NCBI GenBank assembly: GCA_032718475.1
Contig: JAUCBJ010008477.1
Location: 1 to 54,118, forward strand
Source: Nemertoderma westbladi
Taxonomy: Eukaryota; Xenacoelomorpha; Nemertodermatida; Nemertodermatidae
Reading direction: 5' to 3'
Length of the DNA: 54,118 nt
Positions 45,601 through 54,118 of the stretch are shown here, piece after piece. A program made the position numbers and the translations under genes. The notes under the pieces were generated by a model, which was given only the letters and a program-made list of their open reading frames with translations, ran no database searches and had not been told where the DNA came from. Positions within the stretch are counted from its first letter, which is position 1; each line of letters opens with the position of its first letter.

Positions 45601-45716
45601 ACCGAGATCGTAGGCCGTTGAAACGCCGACGAAGTCTCGTCCGAGTCTAATCCATTACCACTGGGAACGAACTCGCTTTGAGGGGTCTCCTGTTCCGTAG
45701 ATGCATCGGTAGACAT
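42652..45716 (-). CDS. Gag-like ORF D with coiled coil and Arg/Asp/Pro repeats, 3' end replaced by LTR
   Basis: Begins at ATG 45716 and is open for about 1021 codons to the LTR edge, then reads 38 codons of LTR sequence to a stop at 42537. Parts: acidic start; helical region about residues 120-195 (INRQLGQFYHHLDVGIFELE, WQSITKLYKQQIDFLE); coiled coil about 320-450 (RQAEETLRLSHQIEREK and QAEDARREAILLTENAEKQ); Pro/Ser-rich middle; repeat at about 785-980. This order (helical N-terminus, coiled coil, disordered region) matches the Gag N-terminus of element A. The DUF1759 core, knuckles and Pol are missing. Best reading: the 5' part of a fourth BEL-type element interrupted by the LTR. Confidence 0.7.
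42780..43345 (-). repeat. 12/18-bp nested tandem repeat coding RDPGRYPDRDPD words in ORF D
   Basis: CCTGTCCGGATACCTGCCCG-like plus-strand words repeat in phase, in a larger cycle of about 120 bp (GRYPDRNPGRYSDRDPDRDP). The minus frame reads alternating Arg-Asp-Pro and Gly-Arg-Tyr-Pro-Asp. All three minus and some plus frames remain open. The protein segment would be strongly charged and unfolded. Confidence 0.93.
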
Positions 45717-46740
45717 GATAAAGGTACGGATGTTATCAAATTTTTATTTTTTATTTTCGAAAGTTCACTCTCAATTTACCTGATAAAGAATATAAATAAG
45801 GATACAGTAATTATATTACAATAAAACAAAACTTAAAATCTGACGACCATATTAATCATACTAACTGAGTCAGTCTTGGCTCAGCTTTAGCATATCACCG
45901 GTTAGGTGACAAATTACGAAAAGAAAAATATTAGTACGGGTTAAAAACGAAGAGAAAAAATACCCGAGATATTAGAAAAATATACTACAACTATCTTCTA
46001 GCTTCAGTGGTGCCTCCACTAGTAATTATAGTCAAAGAACAAAGTGTAGGTCTATCTACTGTATCTTCTTACTTACAGTAAAGAATACCTACAGTAAAAT
46101 TACTGAACTTAAGAAATAAAGTAATAAATTATACGTTACGGAATAAATTCCGGTCCTGAAAGTCCTGGTTGCACTGCCTTGTATTGGCCTCAACTAGGTT
46201 AGTCGCAGACGTAATCCTTCGCGCCCGTGTGCCGCTTGGCGATATTATCTTTTCTGAGTTCAAGTCTGGCCCAAAAAAAGAGTACTTGCCCCATCCAGTC
46301 GCCGAATCCTCACGACCGGTTCTTGTTGATAGAGACCAACAGCTGGGAGAAAAGGAGTAGCGCTGAACGTTGGTTGGAGAGTTGGAAATGGAAATAAACA
46401 AATAATTAATTGCTCAAGTACCGCACCACGGTTCCTAAAGAATAATACTTATCTTTTAAGATTTCCGTTTAAGATTTATTTATCACCTAAATAACAAGGG
46501 TTGTGTGTAGTAAGCAAGATATTATTATTAGTAACCGATTGCTCCTTATACTCTACTATATAAATTATATTGAAGATTCACGGATACGTGCACAACTACA
46601 AATTACATAGGGCTGCCCAGATACAGAGATACCAAGGACTGCTATACTACAGGACTGGCACACTGAATATCCAGACCCCACTAGCGGGGTCCATTAGTTC
46701 CCTTCTAATATGGCTCCGAAATAGATGTTAAATTTTCAAT
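45717..46740 (-). other. Upstream region of ORF D, possible leader and LTR
   Basis: No gene. Read on the minus strand, TATA-like TTTATATAG (about 46555-46565), AATAAA near 46478 and a GC-richer section (46140-46380) follow in U3-R-U5-like order. A GGACCCCGCTAGTGGGGTCC inverted repeat lies near 46685. I could not define LTR ends. Confidence 0.4.
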
Positions 46741-47463
46741 TTTCTCTCACAGATAAATTGTTATTTATTCTTCTTATGTGTTTATGACGAACCTAGCTAC
46801 CTCAAACCTGCCTCGCTGCCTGCTTTAACGTTTGAGGCTGATATAATTATTGCTAAGCCAGTGATTAGTCCATATACCATAATACTGTATGGTAGTAATC
46901 GTGCTCGTGCACTATGCATAATAAATTCAGACACTACCGGCACCGCCCACTACTCTCGCCAACAGCCCAGCCCAATACATTAAATAAACATCTTAGTGGG
47001 GCGAGCCACGTAGTGGTTGAAGCTTTACCGTACAGATTTCATAATGTTGACATTCTTGTGATCTGCAATTTAAGATTATAAATTTTAACACGCAAAATGA
47101 ATATTAAATAACGATTAGAAAATTTATTTGTTTCCAGCAGCTGCTATTGCAATCTGCAATGGTTTTCATATGTATAAAATGCCGGCAGTGTAGGTAGACA
47201 CACTCGATTCAAAATAACAACATCAATTGGCCCTTAAAAAGGGCATTTGGGTTGAGTTGTATTACAGTATGTGACTGTAGGCATATTGAATTATCAAAAT
47301 TAATTACAATTAAATTAATAGATAGTCGAATAGTCAATCTTCACTACAGAAGATTAATGTCCTTTATCCAGACCGGCAATGCGGAGAAATTTCCTGTTGG
47401 TTCCGTGACCTTCGGAAGATCGCTTTTCAGAGCACATCATGTTGGAGCGTTTCTACATTCCGT
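46741..47463. other. AT-rich stretch, no gene
   Basis: No convincing ORF. Contains GTGGGGCGAGCCACGTAGTGG near 46996, the inverted counterpart of a word near 21060, and a small GCCCTTAAAAAGGGC hairpin near 47230. Probably old repeats. Confidence 0.5.
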
Positions 47464-48403
47464 TTAACAGTGTGTTCGCAAGGGTGGTACATGCGCTGCG
47501 GGGGGCGCTGGTATTATATCGTACTGTACAGCGATGGTTTTGACCACCTGGGCTAATTGACGGTAGCACAGTATGGTTCCATCAGGTACCGAATCTACCC
47601 ATGTCGTTGACGCCATTACACACCAAACCAACTCATGTGATGGCAGCTGTAATCCACCCCTAGATAGCGTCTGGATAAATGCATTATCAGCCTGGATGGT
47701 GTTACCGGATACTTTTATCTCTGGAATTACACGAATGATATAACCAGCTACATAGGCAGCAGCATGCCGCTCACCAACAGTAGCCTCAAGTTCACCCAAA
47801 CGATCTATAAGGACAAGGTCGGTAAATGGGGTTACGCAACCTGGACATTCAATAGGGTGTTTAATGGCCGTCAACACATCTGGCATTTCACCCATCTTTA
47901 CGAATGCTAGAAGGCTACGTAGACGCATCCCAGATTCAATATCCTTTACAGTAATTGACTGGTTAGAACCGGTCATACCGACTGTGAGTAACACTTCGAA
48001 CCGCTACAATGCAGCTGCAACTGATGGGATATAAACTCCAGCTGGGTTTTGTATTTATAATCAGAGCTGGAGGCGATAGCGTCATCAATCAACTCTCGGG
48101 CTTTCAGCTGCAAGTTCTCGGTCGTTCCTACCACGCTTCGTTTAACTGCGACAATAACCTCCAACAGCAACAGCTGGGACCAGGGAATGAGCTGCGCGTT
48201 AGGAGCGAGGCAATAGTTGAGCGATATACGTTTGTTAGTAGGACTAAACGCAGTACATAGATATCACTGCAGAGAAGCTGCCTCGTTTCAATACATATTT
48301 TGCCTGAGTAGGAATCGCTGACAAAAACATACAGCATAATGAAATCAGCAGTTATCTTAACAAATATATCGACGGATTCAACACGAACATTAGGGTGGTT
48401 CAA
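47464..48403 (-). pseudogene. Possible DNA-transposase C-terminal remnant (P-element/THAP-like?)
   Basis: The main piece (47464-47994) has ERHAAAYVAGYIIRVI and FIQTLSRGGLQLPSHELVW. An Ala/Tyr-x-Ala-Gly-Tyr-Ile block followed by SRGGL-x-x-P-S resembles the C-terminal half of P-element/THAP9-type transposases, but I have no alignment. A further frame (47973-48170) continues upstream with a shift. No catalytic residues are recognisable. AGGGTGGTTCAAAAAA near 48391 might be one element end; no partner was found. Confidence 0.35.
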
Positions 48404-48482
48404 AAAAAAACCAACTTAAGATATTGATGTTACTACATATGAGAATTTGTTCCAAATTGTGTAAAAACTCGATAAATATGAA

Positions 48483-50065
48483 TAGGGATGTCCCGGAATT
48501 CCGTTCTGGCCGGAATTCCGGCGGTTTTTGACCGATTCCGGCCGGAATTGCCGGAATGGGGTCAATTCCGGCCGGAATTTTACCTGAATTGCCAGGTTCC
48601 TAACTAGTTTGATAGTTGCACATTTTGTACGTTGACACGCAGTGCTTTGCAGTTGCACGTTGATATGTAACATATTTCCAAAAGTATTTCACCTGGTAAT
48701 CAAACTAAAAATATGGTCCCACCATGTTACACCACCTACTGTAGTGTTCATATACAATTCACAATAACCATCGTAATTTACATTAACTAATGAAATACAT
48801 TAATAGGCCCGTGTACCACTCGTCAGAATGTCAAAATGAATGCCTCCTTGCTCCATTGGTAACACAAGTCATAAATCATTTGATAAAAAAATATAAGATG
48901 CGTCTCACATTTACTGCATATTTATACCCAAGGTAACCAATCACAGGCCTCTTGCCGTATATAACACATGAGTCATGTGGTAAAAGATGGAACATGGAAC
49001 ATAATCACTTTCAACTCATCGGTCGTAACTTACGATTTACCAGTGGAGACGCTCCCATTGAAACCAATGTGTTCCATAATTTATTCTGACTAAGACTACA
49101 TAAGACTTACCAGTGGAGCACGGGGCTTAAATAGTGGTTTTTCCAATTTGCTTATTACAATTTGCTTATAAAATGGCGTTTTTAGATTGATCTTACACTA
49201 TTTTACATTGATTTTATATTATTTTACTTTGAATTAATTATTAAATAATATGATAATATTATGATTGGTATTATCTCGTCCAACGTAACATATAGGATGA
49301 CCCCTAAAGATTTGCAGCTTATTTCCATGGGGCTCCTTTATGTTACTTGGTTACAAATACAATATTACACAATTACAATTACTACTATAACTTAAAACTA
49401 ATATAAAACGTTATTACAATATGTACAGGTCCTGCGAGTTGTCGTTAGTTCAGTCCTGCGTCGTAGGTGCTGCATAATATAGTAGGGCCTAGTTTATTTT
49501 CTATTTACAGCATAGCTATTATTTCTTACCATAAATCTATTTATTCTCAGCAGTAATTAAACTGTAACATGTACTATTGCCCTCGTTTATTGTTTTGGTT
49601 CGAATAACATGTCTCTGTAACATGCTCCTTTCCCTTAAAGATACCAGGATATTGCACCAAAGGACCTAATGACGCGAAACCATAGGTTTTTGGTTAACGT
49701 AGGTTTTTAGGAGTCTAAAGGCTAAAAACCTAACTTTTGGCCAAAGTTATAGATTTTAGAAAAAAATTATATTGAATTCCCTGTCGTTCAATGCCGAAGT
49801 ACCATCCCGTCCCCATAAGGGCCCAGGCCATACTCCACTCCACCCACTTTAATTCCCCCCAAGGTTCTGATTCCTCTCATTATCAAACTTTAGCTGTAGA
49901 AAAAAAAAAAATCATTGGTTTCACAAAAAATTGTAAAGTTTCATGGGTCATTTAGTGTATTTCACTAATTATAGAAAATTCCGGTTCCGGACGGAATATT
50001 CCGGCATGTTGAATTCCGGTTCCGGTTCCGGCCGGAATCAATATATCGATTCCGGGACATCCCTA
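48483..50065. mobile_element. hAT-type MITE (1583 bp) with 8-bp target duplication
   Basis: Ends are the inverted pair TAGGGATGTCCCGGAAT and ATTCCGGGACATCCCTA. AATATGAA flanks it at 48475-48482 and 50066-50073, the 8-bp duplication expected of hAT elements. Both ends carry clusters of TTCCGGCCGGAATT-like words (48490-48590 and 49975-50050), a pattern of subterminal transposase-binding repeats. The interior is AT-rich without a transposase. Confidence 0.93.
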
Positions 50066-50073
50066 AATATGAA

Positions 50074-50670
50074 TAATAGTGATCAAAAATGTGCAGAACT
50101 ACTCCCATGGTGACCTTCATACGATGAGAAAAAAGCTCCGCAGGCTGTTTTTGTTCGAATTTGAATGTTGCAGTGGGACTAGTTCCAAATATTATGAGAT
50201 GAAAAAATAGATTTATTTGGAACATATGCTATATTGGCTACAAATTGACTGTTGTAGGAACTTTTCAATTATACTTGCATATCATTAAAGTGGGATGAAT
50301 GCCCTCGCATATAATTCAATAAACACCATATTTTTGGAAAAGTTAATTTGATTCCAGAGACTGAGAGGTGGTCATCATCAGACCATTGAGCAGTTGAGTG
50401 TTTGTATGCAGATTCGTTTGTAGAGCCCACTTCTAATTAGTACCGGTACTTACACTGACTGACTGAGAGACTGCTGGCATTTGGGCAGTGCTAAGTTTCA
50501 GAGTATAGTAATTTCCTTTTGTCATTGTAGCCCTATGGTGACATACCAGCAGTATGTGACCACCTACCCTGACCTAGCCAGAAGTATATAGTAGTATGTA
50601 GTAGTATACAATACATACATTGAATAGGACTAATGAATGTATCTTGCTGAAATATTATTATTATCTGATA
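50074..50670. other. Spacer, no gene
   Basis: AT-rich sequence with no coding signal. Its left end is continuous with the sequence at 48404-48474 once the hAT element is removed. ACTGACTGACTGAGAGACTG near 50455 is a small simple-repeat patch. Confidence 0.5.
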
Positions 50671-51055
50671 ATGGACCCTCCTGATGTAGATGTGCTGATA
50701 CCTTCAACCTCTAAACGAACCCGGAGTGAAGTTAACATCCATTTTTACTCGGGTGTGGAATTGAGTTCCTTCCTGAAAATAAGTTACCTACTAATCGGGA
50801 TGTTTTGCGCCGCCTCAACTTCATAATGAAAACCCGCCGGCATAATGAAACCCTTTATATTTCTTCTGAATCACTGACATCTGAGATTGCTGAGCTTTGG
50901 GGGCGAGGTGGTATTCCAACAATTGCAACTCAATCAATAACATTAAAAATCGTTCGGCTCCATACCATAAGGAATACGACAACAAGGCTGCAAAGTTTAA
51001 TAGGAATTCGAAGGGGGCGAAAGGAGTGATGGTGTAAAAGGCTTTGTAAAAGGCA
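50671..51055 (+). pseudogene. Unrecognised short coding relic
   Basis: An ATG at 50671 starts MDPPDVDVLIPSTSKRTRSE. After a frame change near 50765 the reading EFLPENKLPTNRDVLRRLNF continues for about 70 residues, and another shift near 50967 would give a Lys/Asn-rich end. The hydrophobic spacing and LPTNRDVL word look protein-like and recall uncharacterised invertebrate proteins, but I do not recognise the family. At least two indels argue for a pseudogene or a spliced gene read wrongly. Confidence 0.35.
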
Positions 51056-51079
51056 ACGATGTTCGTCGAACATCGTTGC
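51053..51079. repeat. Perfect 27-bp palindrome (13-bp arms)
   Basis: GCAACGATGTTCG, a single T, then CGAACATCGTTGC. It lies at the 3' edge of the relic above and beside a GC-rich patch. No function assigned. Confidence 0.9.
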
Positions 51080-52077
51080 GAATCCACGTTTCGACATCGC
51101 CACGGAAGATATCGAACCCGCCAATTACATCCTGGCGGTTTAGCGATTGAACCTGTCGCTCTTCGATCGCGATCGGTGGCTCCGCTCGTAACTTCCCTGG
51201 TGGCGGAGGAACACAGGATGCTGGAACCCCAGGAAAGAAGAATGGCGGGATAGTCGGCCGCAACGCTCCTCCGGGAACCTTCCGATGAGGGATATCCTGC
51301 GGGAATCCTGGCCAATGTCGTATACAAATAACAGCATCGGCGATATACTTTATCAGTTTATGGGCGATTCATCAGGAGCAGACCGCTTTCGCTTTGGAAG
51401 AGCAGCAATCCATTACTGACGTTCCACGCCAAATGGGAGCTTGACAGTTCGTACAGTTCTTCCCTCGTAGTTTGCCATCGCATCCATACAGACAACAGTG
51501 TTTCCCCATTCCAGTTTATAACCCGAATAATCTGATATTACTGTGATGTGTGTTAAAACTACCGTAGCTACCGGTACTAAGCTGCAGCCTGTCAGCCTGT
51601 AGATATGTTAAACCTTTTTAAACATTACTAAATAATATATTAAATACATAAATATAAATCCACTGATTTAAAAAAGTACATAAGTACAGAAGTAATTGGG
51701 TTGATTACACAGTCAGACAGTTGTACAGCTGACAGCCAGACAGCAGTACTGGAATTCTGCAACTAATGGACCCCGCTTTAGGGTTCGACCGGAGCTCCGG
51801 CTCCGGCCGGATTTGGCATGTCCGGCTCCGGTCAAATTAGGTGCAGGAGCTCCGGCAAAAAGCATTTGTGCTGCACGATGCATAGGCCTAGCTACATGCA
51901 GGGATGTTAAAAGAACAATTTTTTAAAAACTGAATTGTTCTTTGATATAAAAGAACATAAAAGAACATTAAAAGATCATAAAAGAACATCTATATTGTAT
52001 TTAGTATCAAGTGTTAGCTAAATATAATTGATTCTTATAATGCGGTGTATTACTGTACATAAACAGGTTATGAGTTA
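51080..52077. other. Mixed spacer with repeat fragments
   Basis: 51080-51350 is GC-richer with short frames but no recognised gene. 51780-51865 holds GGAGCTCCGGCTCCGGCCGG-like words related in style to the ends of the hAT element. 51910-51943 is a perfect hairpin (AAAGAACAATT with 11-bp arms), just after CAGGGATGTTAAAAG, which looks like another hAT-type end. AACTAATGGACCCCGC near 51766 repeats a word near 46690. Confidence 0.5.
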
Positions 52078-52565
52078 AACAAGCCCACGTACAGTATGGA
52101 TGGGGCATTCCTCACTCCCATTCAACCCTTGTCTAATGGAACAAAATAAGCCCACATAGAGTATGGGGCGTTCCTCACTCACATCCAACCCTTGTCTAAT
52201 GGAACAAAATAAGCCCACGTAGAGTATGGGGCGTTCCTCACTCCCATCCAACCTGCCAACCCTTGTCTAATGGAACAAAATAAGCCCATGTAGAGTATGG
52301 CAGTATGGGGCGTTCCTCACTCACATCCAAGATCCAACCCTTATCTATGGAACAAAATTAGCCTACATAGAGTATGGGGCATTCCTCACTCATATCCAAC
52401 CTTTGTCTAACAGTCTAATGGAACAAAATAAGCCCACGTAGAGTATGGGGCGTTCCTCACCCCCATCCAACCCTTGTCTAATGGAACAAAATAAGCCCAC
52501 GTAGAGTATGGGGCGTTCCTCACTCCCATCCAACACTTGTCTAATGGAACAAAATAAGCCCGCGC
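52078..52565 (+). repeat. 63-bp minisatellite
   Basis: Seven to eight copies of a unit starting TCTAATGGAACAAAATAAGC and including GAGTATGGGGCGTTCCTCAC. Some units carry 10-20 bp insertions (for example GGCAGTAT or CAACCTGC). 63 bp is divisible by three, so short frames stay open on the minus strand; these are not genes. Confidence 0.93.
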
Positions 52566-52750
52566 ATTCTGCAATTATTAGAGGCCTGCCTGGAAGAAGC
52601 TGGACCTGCAAACAAACTGAACCAACATATAAAATACTACCTGGTATTTTATTATCATAATTAATATCATATTTAATACTGCATTTTATTGATATATTAT
52701 ACCGGCATATACTAGCCTACTGGATTCGGATTTGGATTTTCTAACAACTA

Positions 52751-53765
52751 ATGGCACCTCCAACAGGCGATCAACGAAGACAATCTGGTGGCAATCCGAT
52801 GAAGATGGTGGCTGCAAACCGACGCCAATCAAATACGAAGAACTGGTCAAAAACAAGTGTCGAATGTTCATTCTGCAAGTCAACATGGACTGAGATAGAA
52901 GTTCTTACAGAGTCACTAACTCACTCTATTGGGAAAGTAAAGTTTGCATTGTGGCTTCTGTTCCGCAGTAAAAATCGCTAAACTCGAAGAGGAGAACCTC
53001 GAGCTTCAGCAAACAAGTGATACAACCAAACGTGATGTACACAACGTAGCGTCCCAAAGAGAGGAGGACTTATCCTCACTACGTAGCGAAATTGAGGTAC
53101 GGCTAGACGAAATGGAAACAATTCAGTCTGATGTTTTCACAAAACTGGAAACTCTGGACATAGCGAACCCATTGGATACACTGGATGATAATGAACCAAC
53201 CAATGACAAAAACTCGTCTACTTGGATTGAAGTTGTTCGCAAAAATTCAAAGGCCGTAAAAGAACTGCAAAAGACGACACAACAACCAACTCAGCCACTA
53301 ACAAAAGGAGATCCCAGCACTTACATTACAATAGAAAGGGCAATTCATGAGAACGACTTACGGAAACGCAATGTTGTCATCAGGCGACTTCCTGGGGACA
53401 ATGCTGCTAACTCACAAAGACAACAACGTGAAATAGACGAGAAATCCATTCGAGATTCGATTGGTGAAATCACACAATGTCTTAACTTACGCCGCCTTGG
53501 TAAACACAGAGAGGATGGTTCAGCGCGACCCCTGCTACTGTCCTTCGGGTCTATTGAAAACGCGACCACCATACTTGCGATGAAATCATTTGTAAAAAAT
53601 GGAGAGCGCTATTATATAGACCGCGATCTGTCCAAATACGAACGTGAGGAGGAATTTAAGGCCAGACAAAGACGCCGTCAAAGGCAACAACGTGATTCGT
53701 TAATCCGAGGTTCTGTAAACCATACCACTTCAAACCCAACAGAGAGCACAGAACAAGTTGACTGA
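52751..53765 (+). pseudogene. Non-LTR retrotransposon ORF1-like protein
   Basis: The N-terminus (from ATG 52751) has CSFCKSTW and, after a frameshift near 52945, HCGFC, which together look like a degenerate PHD-type zinc finger. Next come a coiled coil (IAKLEEENLELQQTSD and SLRSEIEVRLDEMETIQSD), a linker, an RRM-like segment RKRNVVIRRLPGDN with LRRLGKHREDGSARPLLLSF, and a C-terminal part YYIDRDLSKYEREEEFKARQ rich in Arg. This is the standard layout of CR1/L2/L1-type ORF1 RNA-binding proteins. ORF2 would lie beyond the window. The clade is not resolved. The single indel may be natural decay. Confidence 0.8.
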
Positions 53766-54118
53766 CTATTCCGCAACACACCAATTGGGACGCCGTCTGG
53801 GACTCCGCCCGTGGCTACCCCATCGTCCGAGACTCCGACTGTGGCTACCCCGCCATCCGGGACTCTGCCTGTGGCGACCCCGCCATCCGGGACTCCGCCC
53901 GTGGCTACCCCGTCGTCCGAGACTCCGACTGTGGCTACCCCGCCATCTGGGACTCTGCCTGTGGCTACCCTGCCAACCGGGACCCCGCCATCCGGGACTC
54001 CACCCGTGGCTACCCTGCCATCCGGGACCCCGCCAACCGGGACTCCGCCCGTGGCTACCCCATCGTCCGAGACTCCGACCGTGGCTACCCCACCATCCGG
54101 GAATCCACCCGTGGTTAC
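53766..54118 (+). repeat. 30-bp tandem repeat coding Thr/Pro-rich 10-residue units, open to the window end
   Basis: About 11 copies of CCGGGACTCCGCCCGTGGCT followed by ACCCCGCCAT-like sequence. In the frame of ORF1, after its TGA (53763-53765), it reads TPSGTPPVATPSSETPTVAT and so on without a stop to base 54118. Variants alternate between SGTPPVATP and SETPTVATP, a higher-order pattern. Confidence 0.92.

Noticed and set aside
33048-45716. Idea that fragment E is the continuation of ORF D with element C inserted between
   Set aside because: The 5-bp sequence next to the LTR at ORF D (GCCAA) does not recur at the left edge of element C, and E does not obviously continue the D protein.
46129-46401. 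90-codon minus frame upstream of ORF D
   Set aside because: No recognisable protein features; the region looks like LTR or leader sequence.

Overview
The window looks like repeat-dense DNA from an invertebrate animal. It holds several BEL/Pao LTR retrotransposons, a restriction-like-endonuclease (RLE) non-LTR retrotransposon, an ORF1 of a second non-LTR lineage, piggyBac-type and hAT-type non-autonomous DNA transposons, a tRNA-derived SINE-like sequence, satellites and minisatellites. I see no operons, ribosome binding sites, rRNA genes or CRISPR arrays, and no convincing host gene. The mix of element types and the many ACCGGT and TAGGCCTA-like words suggest an aquatic invertebrate; I cannot name the species.

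Layout. 1-10173 (minus): element A, a BEL/Pao element with a 5' LTR (about 9642-10173; TATA box, duplicated U3 block), a 2.4 kb leader and a fully open gag-pol frame that starts at 7206 and is still open at base 1 (2402 codons in the window). 10203-10283: SINE-like tRNA relic. 10417-12708: a 36/38-bp minisatellite. 12709-18898 (minus): element B, a decayed BEL copy, split by a 1109-bp solo LTR (16475-17583) with a 5-bp target duplication. 18999-22929: AT-rich DNA without convincing genes. 22930-26330: a satellite of about 147-bp units, each with a CCCCCTAGYGG core, interrupted by a (GACA)n block. 27061-32900: a CTAACT-rich array into which a 4.46 kb RLE non-LTR element (27718-32177, minus) has inserted, with a poly(A) tail and a 14-bp target duplication. 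33048-34690 (minus): a gag-like fragment E, frameshifted at a 20-nt homopolymer. 34881-42651 (minus): element C, a BEL relative of B that has lost its reverse transcriptase; a piggyBac-type MITE sits in its 5' region and a long LTR lies beyond. 42652-45716 (minus): gag-like ORF D with an Arg/Asp/Pro repeat, cut by that LTR. 47464-48403: a possible DNA-transposase remnant. 48483-50065: a hAT-type MITE with 8-bp TSD. 52078-52565: a 63-bp minisatellite. 52751-54118 (plus): a non-LTR ORF1 followed by 30-bp repeats to the window end.

The genes do not form a pathway; they are mobile elements and nested insertions. The strongest unusual signals are: a 20-bp palindrome found six times inside element A's open frame and read in all three reading frames without breaking it; the roughly nucleosome-length satellite with a CTCF-like core in each unit; the clean insertion of the RLE element into a tandem array; and the repeated occurrence of short in-frame tandem repeats inside unrelated retroelement proteins. 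Protein families were assigned by reading motifs, not by database search.
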